A stretch of DNA of 64,000 bases from Agrypnia vestita. Lineage: Eukaryota > Arthropoda > Insecta > Trichoptera > Phryganeidae. A model generated the notes under the pieces. That model did no database searches. It was given only the letters and a program-made list of their open reading frames with translations, and was not told the origin of the DNA. The stretch lies in contig JADDOH010023642.1 of the NCBI GenBank assembly GCA_016648135.1, forward strand, positions 124,001-188,000. The letters run 5' to 3'. A program made the translations under genes and the position numbers. Below, piece by piece: positions 46,210 through 56,779 of the stretch (the first letter of the stretch is position 1; the number at the start of each line of letters is the position of its first letter).

Positions 46210-46805
46210 TTTTCATATATTTTCTCACTCATATTCTATATTCTCATCGCGCTCGTCGATTGTTACGTCTATTATTAGTAATCAGAGATGATGATGACAA
46301 AACTGGCGTAATTCTATCCTAGCATGCCACTTTTGCCTAGTCCATGTCGTACATTTTTTAGCATGTTAGTAGAGTATTATAGTACCTACCTACTGCCTAA
46401 CCTAAATCGTATATTTTGAACTCTGAATTTAACACTGTGGTAAAAGCGCCTCTAGCGGCGGTAAAATGTAGGTACCTACCTACCTACACATCAGCGAACC
46501 ATATTATCTCGTGTAGCGAGCGTCTGTCAGCGATTTATATGTCAAACTGCACAGCAGTTTTACGGCGTGGTTGCCTTTAATATATTTTAACAAATAAATT
46601 TCACATATGTTTTAATAAATATTATACCTAATCAGACCTCTTTCTAAGTATTTAAGAAAAACAATCGAATTAGTAAGTACCTATGTGTAAGCTGTGCTTG
46701 AGCACGCTGTTTCCTTATGTTGGTGTTTATACCCGCAAACACCAACACAACGAAACAATTTGCATCGCACGCATGACTTACGCAATTATATAGCTAGGTA
46801 CTAGG
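46210..46805. other. No gene recognised
   Basis: AT-rich with TAGGTACC-type simple repeats near 46470-46490. Confidence 0.5.
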
Positions 46806-47276
46806 TACTACCGCGCGTACATGAGTAGGTACATGCTTCTCCATTTTTTTATAAAATACGTTGGAAATTTTTGATTTTTAGTAATTCTTTACAATGACAA
46901 TATTTTTTGGCAAACGTCCACGAAAAATGAGCTTTGATGCACATTACCTATTGTACCTATAAGTATGCCTCTTTACATATAAGACAAACGAATTAGTATG
47001 CGGAAGCAACACCATGTCTAGGTGGTGTGGCTTACGCATACTACTTCGTCTAGGTGGTGTTGCTTACGCATACTAATTCGATTGTCTTAAATGGAAAGAG
47101 GCATACTTATAAATAGGTACAATAGGTAGGTACCGTGCATCAAAGCTCATTTTTCGTGGACAATTTGCCAAAAAATATTGTCATTGTAAAGAATTATTAA
47201 AAATCAAAAACTTCCAGCGTATTTTACGTAAAAAAAATGGAGAAGCATGTACCTACTCATGTACGCGCGGTAGTAG
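46806..47276. mobile_element. Large fold-back palindrome
   Basis: Inverted arms of about 220 bp. Outer ends are TACTACCGCGCGTACATGAG and its inverse; inner ends are TACGCATACTAATTCG-type blocks around two copies of TCTAGGTGGTGTNGCTTACGC. The arms carry GAGCTTTGATGCAC and GTACCTATAAGTATGCCTC. No coding capacity. Confidence 0.85.
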
Positions 47277-47450
47277 TTATACTAATTTGACGTGATTGAT
47301 GGTTCGCGTGATAATATATATTTACATTTTGGTTAAAAGTGTAAGTCCTATATATAATATATTAATGCGATAATACTATGTCTAGGGAGATGATAAATAT
47401 AACTATTAATATTGGTTTTTGAAGTGGGACAAATGTACCTAACTATTGGC

Positions 47451-48300
47451 TAAAAAAAGAGACAAATTTCTTCGAATCGACGTCTCACTATAGACGTACC
47501 ACTATAACTTGGCGTGCGAGGGAGGGCGTCTCTGTCGCGTAACAGAAGTTGTCATTTTTTAATTCATCATAAATTTATTACACAATACATAATGTACAGA
47601 ATGTCCGGTGACCGGTGTCGTATAAAATACAGAAATGTGGTAGGGCAGCACTAAAGAAACCATGCAGTAATGGCGGCCGTTCTATCTGTCAAACTGTCAG
47701 ACGGTAATATCGGTCCATTATTCGCTTTTTCAGCTTCGCAAAGCTTTAATACTTCATTGGCACCTGTGGTGGCACCATGGTTCTTGCACCATCCCGGACT
47801 GTTTAGTTTTTGGACATAATAATTCAGTGTATATTGGTAATCAAGATGTCACACCTCCCGACCAAATACAAAATTGAACTAAATGACAGGGCGAGGGGTT
47901 ACCGACGGGTGTGGGCGGGGCGGGTTTTATTTCCAAATTCGCCGCACGCCTAGTTACGTTGGGCAAGCAATACGATTGAAAGATATGATGCGACCAATCA
48001 AAAAACATGTGCATTTTTGTATCCACTTAAAATTTTTTTTTCTTTTTGTATATACTTAAATATTTTTCTTAATTTTATATGTATACTTTCATTTCTTTTA
48101 GATTTTTGTATTCTTATGATTGTATATATTACTAAATTCTTTCTGCTTTCTTTTTTACGTTTATACTTCTTTACTATTGTTATTTGTTACTAATATCTAT
48201 ATAACTGGCAAATGAGAATAACTGCCACAGAATAGGTTTTACCTAATGTGGCAGTTATTAGTAACTTATATTAAAACAAATGTAAAATAAACAATAAAAT
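47451..48300. other. No gene recognised
   Basis: 47480-47960 is moderately GC-richer with several short frames but no family signature. 48030-48300 is AT-rich. Confidence 0.45.
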
Positions 48301-48302
48301 AA

Positions 48303-48846
48303 ACAAATAAAGAAGTAACCAATAAAAAGTTTTTATTATACTCCCTTTCTTCGTAAAACATAACAACAATTAAAGACGAATTAAAACATATAACATTACA
48401 CTAAACTTACAGTAAATTAATATATTTATAAAATGTCAGATGTTTTGAGCTTTGATAAGACACTTCATGCTTTGAAGATTAAATTCTAAAAACATTTGTC
48501 AGTCAATTTAGATTTTCGACGTTCGTAGTGAAGTACCTATTATGCATACCGACGGAGTAATTCAAATTTAGAAAATATTCCGCGACGTTATCGGGCCGCC
48601 GTTGCTAATAATCAAACTTTGGTAATGATTCCAATTTGAAAAAAACATTAAAATTTCTAAAAATCCGAAATTATACTATATTTGATAGATCTTCTTGATC
48701 GTCGCCACGAGTATGCTTGCAAAGTTTCAACTCGATTGGATCACGGCAAAAGGGTCAAAAATCGATCCAAAGTTTTTTCGTCAGATAAGCAGACAAGATG
48801 ACAAGTAGACAAGCAAACTCTACGAGTTAAAAGAAAGGGAGTAAAA
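48303..48846 (-). repeat. Dispersed repeat R1, copy 6
   Basis: Near full length and inverted relative to copies 1-4. It abuts copy 7 head to tail, sharing a junction of about 30 bp. Confidence 0.85.
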
Positions 48847-49534
48847 ACTAACCCATAAAAAACAAGTTTTTACTATACTCCCTTTCTTTGTAAAATATAA
48901 CAACAATTAAAGACGAATTAAAACATATAACATAACACTAAACTTACAGAAATTTAATATATTTCTAAATGTCAGATGATTTGAGCTTTGATAACACAGT
49001 TCATGCTTTGAATATTAAATTCTAAAAACATTTGTCAGTCAATTTAGATTTTCGAAATTCGTAGTGAAGTACGGTTGCCGGCAAACTTCTTGAAATTCTT
49101 TGGCGTAGTGGGGGAATGCGCAGAAGACAAAATTTGGGTCTCTTTGGTGGAATGGTACATGCGCAAACTTCCCCCCACTACGCCGTAAAATTTCAAGATG
49201 TTTGCCGGCTACTGTACATATTATGCATACCGACGGAGTAATTATAATTAAGAAAATATTCCGCGACGTTATCGGGCCGCCGTTGCTAGTAATCAAACTA
49301 TGGTAATGATTCCAATTTGAAAAAACCATTAAAATTTCTATAAATCCGAAATTATACTGTAATTTTTTTTAACGAAAATTTGGTCGATCTTCTTGATTGT
49401 CACCACGAGTCTACTTACAAAGTTTCAGCTCGATTGGATCACGGGAAAAGGGTTAAAAATCGATCCAAAGTTTTTTCGTCAGATAAGCAGACAAGACGAC
49501 AAGCAGACGCTACGAGTTAAAAGAATGGGAGTAA
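48847..49534 (-). repeat. Dispersed repeat R1, copy 7 (carries a MITE)
   Basis: Tandem neighbour of copy 6. It is interrupted at 49073-49213 by a 141-bp inverted-repeat element flanked by GTAC. Confidence 0.85.
49073..49213. mobile_element. 141-bp MITE with GTAC target duplication
   Basis: The arms GCCGGCAAACTTCTTGAAAT and, inverted, GCCGGCAAACATCTTGAAAT continue inward to a shared GGCGTAGTGGGGG. GTAC occurs on both sides (49069-49072 and 49214-49217), and the uninterrupted R1 copies have a single GTAC at this point. The superfamily is not assigned. Confidence 0.85.
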
Positions 49535-49881
49535 AGAAAAATAAACATTTTCAAAAAATTCCAAGTGCCAAATGTTTTATAGATTTTCGGTTCCGTATTT
49601 AAAAATTTCCAAACTACCTATACAACTTTGACAGCCGCAATGAATATCGAATGATTGAATGTGTTTTTGTTTTGAAATTGAATATCTGACAATTACCTCA
49701 GTTTTGCAAAAACATCAACAATAACGTAGGTAAAGTCCAGTCGCCGAGAAGAGAGAATTTCGTACATTGACCTTACGCTACGTATCCTTGTCGCTCGCTT
49801 ACAATTATGTTGCGGTCACGCTCGCTCGCTGTGCCTGTGCGAGCGTGACAGCAACATAATTGTGCGCGAGCGACAAGGATA

Positions 49882-50872
49882 GGGGAGTTGTGCTTAAGAT
49901 GACATACTTTTGCATTCAAGACAAATATTTGAAATATATAATGAAAGTCATGTGAGATCAGCATCTTGCGTATATTCTTAAATATATCATAATCAACGAA
50001 ATTATTAAAGTTTTAGAACAATCAACGTGACATAAAATTAAAAAATAATATAAATCGCACTTAGTGTAAGTGTAAGTAACGTGTGTAAGACGACATATCT
50101 ATAGGGTAAATAGTATGTCATCTTAGACTTAGAATATGATCTACGAGTACTTTACGAGTAGGTTTACTGGAGTACTATAATAATGCTGACGAAGGGTTGC
50201 TTGTGGCACATTAAAATGTTTGGATGCTAAAAGCCAACCCATCCTATTGTCCTTTACAGCTTCAATAGCCTTTTCCATGTCTTGTTGTGATCAATTTCTT
50301 CGCGTCGATATTCGTTTGTAATTGCCTGGCATCCTGTATTAAAACGAATAAAAAAAATAGTATAACTTTCTTATTTTTTAATGCTAAGATGACATAGTAT
50401 GCCATCCCACACCTATGTTACCTTACCCAATAGATAATGCAAACTTTATTTTAATTGTTGTGACAAAAACATTGAGGTTAGAATGAGTTTTTATCAATAT
50501 TTGTGTCATATAATAGTTCTAATAGACATTCCAAATTAGTTTTACAAGAAGCTCCTTACCTTGCGAATATTTTCACCACCAAAAAAAGTGTAAGCAAAAA
50601 TTTTAATCACATCAAAATCAGGCACTCTCTAAGGCACGGTTGTTTCAAGTTCGATCAAAGTAAGCGGTCGATCAAAGCATAGATTTTTACGAAAGCGGTC
50701 CGTCTGATTGGTGGAGAACGCAAAAATCTATGCTTTTAAAGAACGCTTACTTTAATCCAACTTAAAACAACCGGCCCTAAAGCGTTATTGGTTTACTTTT
50801 AGTGCATATATTTAAATCAATATTGTTGGTGTGTCATCTTATCTGACTATGTCATCTTAAGCACAACTCCCC
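49882..50872 (-). mobile_element. Pogo-like DNA transposon remnant
   Basis: 991 bp with inverted ends GGGGAGTTGTGCTTAAGATG and its exact inverse, flanked by TA on both sides. The surrounding hairpin shows that a single TA stood there before insertion. The element encodes a psq-type helix-turn-helix remnant on the minus strand (50141-50332) but no DDE domain, so it is non-autonomous. Confidence 0.88.
50141..50332 (-). pseudogene. Psq-type HTH fragment of a pogo/Tigger-like transposase
   Basis: The minus strand from ATG reads MPGNYKRISTRRN, a TGA stop, then SQQDMEKAIEAVKDNRMGW and LLASKHFNVPQATLRQHYYS before a stop. This is the DNA-binding N-terminus of pogo/Tigger/jerky-type transposases, where the stop position normally holds W (one base away, TGG). 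About 63 residues remain; the catalytic domain is absent. Confidence 0.82.
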
Positions 50873-50955
50873 TACATAGCGAAGGTCAATGTACGAAATT
50901 CTCTCTTGTCGGCGACTGGGCTTTACACACCTGAATCGTAATCCAATAAACACTT

Positions 50956-51240
50956 ACCTATAATTTTCAATACAATAACCAATCATTCGTCAGCTTTTGA
51001 ATTGAGCATCTTTATAATTGGTACTCGATTCAAGATGGTCGACAATACATGATTTATATTACTGGAACACTAAATTCAAATTAATACATTTTTGACAGTT
51101 TAATGGATGCGTGCGCATTTCGTGGTCTCACATTTCCGCTACAATTAGCAGGCTTCGCGTGCGCAACTTCCGTTACAGTAAAAATTTTACCCTAAATGCA
51201 CCAAACAAAGATAACTTCAAAAATATACCATTAAAAAATT
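50956..51240 (+). repeat. Dispersed repeat R2, copy 1
   Basis: Shares CCAATCATTCGTCAGCTTTT, TTTATATTACTGGAACACTA and CGTGGTCTC...TTTTACCCTAA with 58781-59015 in the same orientation. It lies about 570 bp upstream of the NSRP1 start. Confidence 0.8.
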
Positions 51241-51266
51241 ATAGAAGAGAAATGCGTAGATATATA

Positions 51267-51345
51267 CAGCGTGTCTCATAGCTAGTAGCAAAAACTTTAC
51301 AGGTGGATTCCTGCCTTGGTAATGAGTCGAAAATGTTCAATTGCT
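51267..51345 (+). repeat. One end of the 6614-7145 MITE family
   Basis: GTGTCTCATAGCTAGTAGC, then CAGGTGGATTCCTGCCTTG and GAGTCGAAAATGTTC match the left arm of that element. The other arm is missing. Confidence 0.65.
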
Positions 51346-51806
51346 GACATCTGTGATTCAATAGTTGAAAAAGTGTTCATTCGGTAGTGGTTCTTTGATT
51401 AGTTGGAAATAGATGTCTCTATTTGTAGACTTAATTTGTATTAAATTAAGAATAATTATAATCATACCAGTTCCTCAAATAATACCGTATCATCTTCAAT
51501 CTAGACTAAAAGACAAATAAATTAGTTAACTGCATTCTGATTTGGTGATAAAAATTAGACTAAAATCTGTTTTTGGCCGTTGCTTAGTTCTGACAAAAAA
51601 AATGAAATCTGTTTTGCCGACACCGACAAGAAAATTCTTAAATTACAGATTTCTGTAATATTAGCAAAGTCAAAACATCGAAACGTCAAAATTCTGTATT
51701 CGTTATAACCTGTAATTGTAGCTTGATGTAAACGTAAAATAACTAAGGGGTGTGCGTAAAGATTTCTATATTTTTGTGGAAAAAAGTCTTGTATTCTTTT
51801 AAAATA
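51346..51806 (+). promoter_or_regulatory. NSRP1 upstream region
   Basis: AT-rich 5' flank. Start context AAAATAATGT has A at -3. No core promoter element can be fixed by eye. Confidence 0.35.
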
Positions 51807-54800
51807 ATGTCCAAACAGTAAGTTTAATGTTTTTCATTAATTTATATTCATTCTCAGTAGAGTTAAATACTTTCTTAGGTGTACAACACCATATTGATAG
51901 TTTTATAAACAGTTTGGATTATTTGAATAACCTCTCCGATCTAATTTTGCCAAAAATTATGATATGTTATTTCTTGCAGATACGGCTTGATCCTCCCGGA
52001 TAAGCAGGGTATTAAAAAAGCTCCACCAATCTTCACGGGCGCCAAGAACGTTTTCGGGGACGACAGTGATTCTGATGATGGAGGCAGAAACATTCCAAAA
52101 ATAGCTATTACTTCCGGGGATAAGCTTAAAAGACAGGTAAAAGAGATTTACAAAACATTTTCGATTGCTTCTGTTCGTTTCACGATTCAAAATCATACTC
52201 TAACTTACTAATTTGTTTTTATTTTGTTTTTATTCCAAACATTAATTTACATATACCTACCTCAAAAAAGTGTTCTGGCCCGGTAGGGCTATTTTATCCA
52301 TAAGGCACTGTGCCTACGGCCTACAAACCTGCAAGAGGCCTGCAAAACACTAATAATGAAAATTTGCATAACAATTATTGACCCCAATATGAATGTCAAG
52401 AATATGTTAGATGATTTTAACTTTGCAACTCTTTGCATTAGCAAAATCAAGTTTACCGTCTTGAAATGTCATGTCCCATATTAAGTTATTTTCAATTAAA
52501 AATAGTGCGAGTGATGTAAGTCGGGATCGTCCCATTGTTGAACGCAGATAATTTTTCATCAGTTTAAGTTTTGGAAAAGAATGTTCACTTTCTGAACCCG
52601 TTCCAAATATGGAAAGGCAAATTTTAAAAGCAAGATCGACGTTGGAAAACTTATTACAAGCTCATTTTCTATCTGATTTATCAGATTTACTCTCATCAAA
52701 AATTTGAGAGAACAAAAGACCAATAAATTGTCTTTTAAAGATCTGATGCATATAACAACCATTAAGCAAATTTTGGTTCATATTATAGGTTAGGTCCAAT
52801 TTTATTGTTTTAATACTCAATTTGAATTTTATTTGATTAAATTTAATGAATATTTATTATTAAATAATTTCAGTAACGTCAAAGCAAATTAATAATTATT
52901 ACATTGTTACTTTTAGGCCCTAGCAGTTCAGGAAAAAGCATTAGAAGAAGATCCAACAGTTTATCAGTATGACGAACTCTACGACGATATGGAAGACAAA
53001 AAGAAGCAATTAAAAACTTTCGCCAAAAGTGAAGAAAAGAAGCCTAAATACATAGAGAAACTGCTGCAGACTGCCGAGAAGAGGAAAAGGGATAATGAGC
53101 GGAGAGTAGAAAGACAGGTTGGTTATTAAAAGTACATACTTCAAGTAATTTTTCATCGCTGCATATATAATAAAGCCTATGTGACATCTAGTACATTCTG
53201 AGATAAACAAAACTGTTATAAAAAATAATTGCATATACTAAATTTATAAAAATAAATATGTATTGATTGTATTATTTGCTTGTATCTACTTATATTTTTT
53301 ATTAAATACGCCTACATGTTTCAGAAAAACCTTTCCATCGTCAGGGTGTTTTACAAAATTTATATATATATTTTTTTTTTTTCGGTTTTTTTTTTCGGTT
53401 CGGAAAGGGTTTTCCGAAACATGTAGGTGTAATTAATAAAAAATATAAGTAGATACATACAAATAATACAACCAATATTTAAAAATGTCAATCTACAATG
53501 TTGCTGAATCAATTGAAAAAAATATATAAAAATATTTTAAATAATTACTGTGCAAACTTTCCAGATAAACAGCACTATTTTTTTTAGTATATGTCCATTA
53601 TTTATATAAAAAATTGACATTTTCTCATGTTTTGAGCACACAGGTTTAATTCTTTGCATACTTTTGGCGTATAGGCTTTATTATACTAACTCGTGGCCAC
53701 AAAATATGAATCGAGTATGGAGAAAATATTATGTATCTATTACTGACAAGCTGAAGGCGATATATAACGACTTTAGCTTAGGTTACTATCGAAAGTATGT
53801 GTTCTGCAGGGGTGGGCAGAGTTTTCATGTACAAGCCACTGGATTTTAGCTGACCCTATTGCAATAAAAAGGATTACGTCATTTATGCATTATCTTCAGT
53901 TATTTTACTGTCTTTCAATAAAATAAATTTACTACAGATATTAAAAAGGTTACTATTCTATTCTTTATTAAGAATAGTTGAATTATAAAGATGTGTAGCA
54001 TGTTGGTGTAATGGTTATGATTCTCGCCTAGTGATCCAGTGGTTGGTGGTTCGAGCTCCATTCGGAGACCCGTTCTGAGCACCAGCAAGTTAGTCCTATT
54101 ATTTTCTTAGCATAAGCATTTAGCTTAGTTTAAAAATATGTATTAAGAATATTGTGTATGTATTCCGTGTTCTCATCTCTATTTAAAAAAAATCTAGAAG
54201 ACAATAATAACACAAATCATCATTGCATGTCAAATAAGGTTAGTAACTTTCACGAAAATGAGTTAGTGTCAAAGATGTTGTTACAATATCAATATACAAG
54301 TCAAAAATGTACACAACATTTTTTAATTTTTTAATTCAAGACCAAGAAAGTAAAGGATCTTTTTGCTACAGATTTATGGACACAAATACTTTCCATTTGT
54401 GACTACATCACTGCAGGACTGGATATGTTCCCTCATTGCCTCTGTTTGAAACCTCTTTTCTCGTCTGATTCCAAATTCATAGATTTACAACAAAAAAAAG
54501 TGATCAGACTTTTAAATACCCCGACTGAAAGTTAAAGAATCGTAATCAGGATGATGATCCTTATCAATGATAGCTTTAAGCTTTCATAGGTGCTTATATC
54601 TGGATCGTGTAAGATGAAGGAATTCATTGTAAAGCCTCAAGGGGGTGGCAACTTGACCAGCCTTGCGTCTTTGGGGAAGGCCTTTTCTCTGAATAATCCA
54701 ACTTGTACTGGATATTTTGCACGCGGGTAATTTAATCCGAAGGAGAGTGTATCAGCAGCTTGAAAAAGTGCACCAAGACGGATTGTATATTATTGGCCTC

Positions 54801-56779
54801 CACCATTATGCGTCGTTTCTCAAGTTAACTCCAGAGTGGCTGATGCAGCTTTGGCATGGTCACTAGCAAGAGTTTTTCTGTTCTGCAAGAAAGGTCATAG
54901 AAACACGGCAAAATATTGAAAACTCATACCAGCAATCGCTAGCAAGAGTTTTTCTGTTCTGCAAGAAAGGTCATAGAAACACGGCAAAATATTGAAAACT
55001 CATACCAGAAGATTCTGAACGGCTATTAAAACCAAATAATTTTTTAATCAATTTTCTATTAGAGATTGTAACATAAGTTTCTCCAGTTCTATCATCCAAT
55101 TCTGTAATTTTAAATGAACTGTTGTATTTCTAGGTACAAAAGGAAAGGGAGGAAGAAGGAGATAAGTTTGCAGATAAAGAAGCTTTTGTAACGTCATCTT
55201 ACAAGAAGAAGTTGGAAGAAATGAGATTAGACGAAGAAAAAGAAAAGAGAGAGAATTACCTGGAAGAAATTGGAGATGTCACAAAACAAGCAGATTTAGG
55301 TAACTAAATGTAGTTTACTGCTTTTTTTTATCTTTGGTTTTCATTGCATTATCATGGGTTTAATGAAATAAAGTCCTCAATAATTTAAGAGTGTAAAATA
55401 TGATGAAATGTTTTTGAAATTTTTATTAAACAATGAAGATATTCATGTTTTATTCCGGTGAATTTGGATATAGGTATGTTTTAAAACTCAAGCTGATTTT
55501 TATCAAGCTATAACCTCAGATTGATGCTTGTCATGATAGTTAGCTAATATGTAAAATGTAGGAACGAGCTTAGAGAATGTACCGACATTCAAATCTAAAT
55601 AAAAACAATAATGGTGGTTGGGTAGGTCGATACATTATATAATTGACTACTCGTATAACAATTGAATTGCTCATAAAAATTAATTTAATCCAAAAAAAAT
55701 TATTAAGGAGTTATTAGTCCTTGCAACATTAGTTTGTCTATGGCGCTATCACTGTCACAATGAGCATATATCTAATTAAGATTCCTGCTTTAAATATATG
55801 GAATTCTTTAAATTCTGCCTGCTATCGGAATCACATTGAATGTTGATAGTAATGTTTCAGAATATTTTTATTTTAAATACAAGTTTTATGCAGTTTTTTA
55901 CACTTATAATTGTATGTACATATACATATATTTGGTAAAAAAAAAAATTTTAAAGTGCCACAAGCAGCACACTTTATAATGAATGCATTTATTTTAATTT
56001 TGTTTACAATGTTTATTTTCTTGTCTTTCATAGGTGGATTCTACAGACATCTATATGAGCAAAAATTAAGGCCAGAAAAATGTAAAATTGACTCTGAAAA
56101 TATTCAAGTAAAATCAGTTGAGCCGTCTGCGGGCACTTCAAAAGCTCCAGGCCCAAAGGTGAAGACAGAAAAAGAGACTTCTTCAGAAGACAAGAGCAAA
56201 GAATCGGAAGACGAAGACAAAAAGCAATCAGAGGAACAAAGCAAAAAGAAAACAAAGGAGAAAAGAAGCTACAGGAAGAGGGGACACACTGGAAAAGCTA
56301 AGGAGAAAGATGAGTCCGACAGCGATGATGCAGAAGTCACCAGAAAAAATTTGGATGATATTAAATCGAATAAAAAAGCCAAGGTTCATATGCCATCAAA
56401 TATTGACGCAGATTCTGACTTTTCTATTGATGATTCTAGTTCGAGCGGGGATGAAGAGGGAGAAATTAAAGGCCGGACAAAAGATACAAAGAAATCGAAA
56501 AAGTCCGAAGAAACTATCAAAGCTGAACAGGGTGAAACGTTTAAAAAGCCGGAAGGTGTTAAAAGCGTTACTCAAGAAAACGGTGAAAAATCAACAAACA
56601 AAGAATTAGACAAAAATAAATCAAATAAAGAAAGCAATGAGAAGAAATCAAAAGATACTGATGTCGCACTGAAGGAACCTAAACCTAAAATAGACATTTG
56701 GAAAAAGAGAACTGTGGGTGAACTCTTTGACCAGGCGGTAGAGAGGTATTATCAAAGAAAAGCTTCAAGAGGACATTAA
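51807..56779 (+). CDS. NSRP1: Nuclear speckle splicing regulatory protein 1 homologue (five exons)
   Basis: The spliced model has exons 51807-51817, 51980-52136, 52917-53117, 55134-55299 and 56034-56779. All introns are GT-AG, the frame is continuous, and the total is 1281 nt or 426 residues. The first exon is only 11 nt (ATG TCC AAA CA) and joins to give MSKQYGLILP, the conserved start of NSRP1/CCDC55. Landmarks are the acidic VFGDDSDSDD (28-37), EDPTVYQYDELYDDM (67-81), PKYIEKLL in exon 3, DKEAFVTSSYKKKLEE (137-152), and DVTKQADLGGFYRHLY across the exon 4/5 junction. A long lysine/serine/glutamate-rich disordered region then leads to the C-terminal WKKRTVGELFDQA and RYYQRKASRG. The family protein sits in nuclear speckles and influences alternative splice-site choice. 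Possible poly(A) signals are ATTAAA at 56811 and AATAAA at 57051. Intron 2 holds an antisense hAT remnant and intron 3 a SINE and a 76-bp duplication. Confidence 0.94.
52265..52765 (-). pseudogene. hAT transposase C-terminal fragment in NSRP1 intron 2
   Basis: On the minus strand 52407-52649 is open for 80 residues and reads FSNVDLAFKICLSIFGTGSE, then SEHSFPKLKLMKNYLRSTMG and SRLTSLALFLIENN. This is the hAT dimerisation domain (Dimer_Tnp_hAT pattern, with the conserved SE-x-SF). A frameshift separates it from NQIENEL upstream. Bases 52270-52340 resemble a hAT 3' terminus (GGCACTGTGCCTACGGCC). It is antisense to the host gene and has no start codon of its own. Confidence 0.85.
53994..54192 (+). 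mobile_element. tRNA-derived SINE, family B, copy 2 (NSRP1 intron 3)
   Basis: A-box-like GTGTAATGGTTATGATTC, B-box-like GGTTCGAGCTCC, then AGCAAGTTAGTCCTATT, TATTCCGTGTTCTCATCTC and an A-rich end. Same family as 37757-37950, same strand as NSRP1. Confidence 0.8.
54863..55012. repeat. 76-bp tandem duplication in NSRP1 intron 3
   Basis: CTAGCAAGAGTTTTTCTGTT through AACTCATACCAG occurs at 54863 and again at 54939 without a visible difference, about 120 bp before the exon 4 acceptor. Confidence 0.92.

Larger units (their letters stand above)
49731..50925. mobile_element. Hairpin MITE interrupted by a pogo-like element
   Basis: The ends TAAAGTCCAGTCGCCGAGAA and, inverted, TAAAGCCCAGTCGCCGACAA continue into GAGAGAATTTCGTACATTGA. 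The left part is itself a hairpin (TATCCTTGTCGCTCGC and its inverse). Only about 215 bp belongs to this element; the remainder is the nested insertion at 49882-50872. Confidence 0.85.

Noticed and set aside
56310..56609. 99-codon frame overlapping NSRP1 exon 5
   Set aside because: An out-of-frame reading of the lysine/serine-rich NSRP1 tail.
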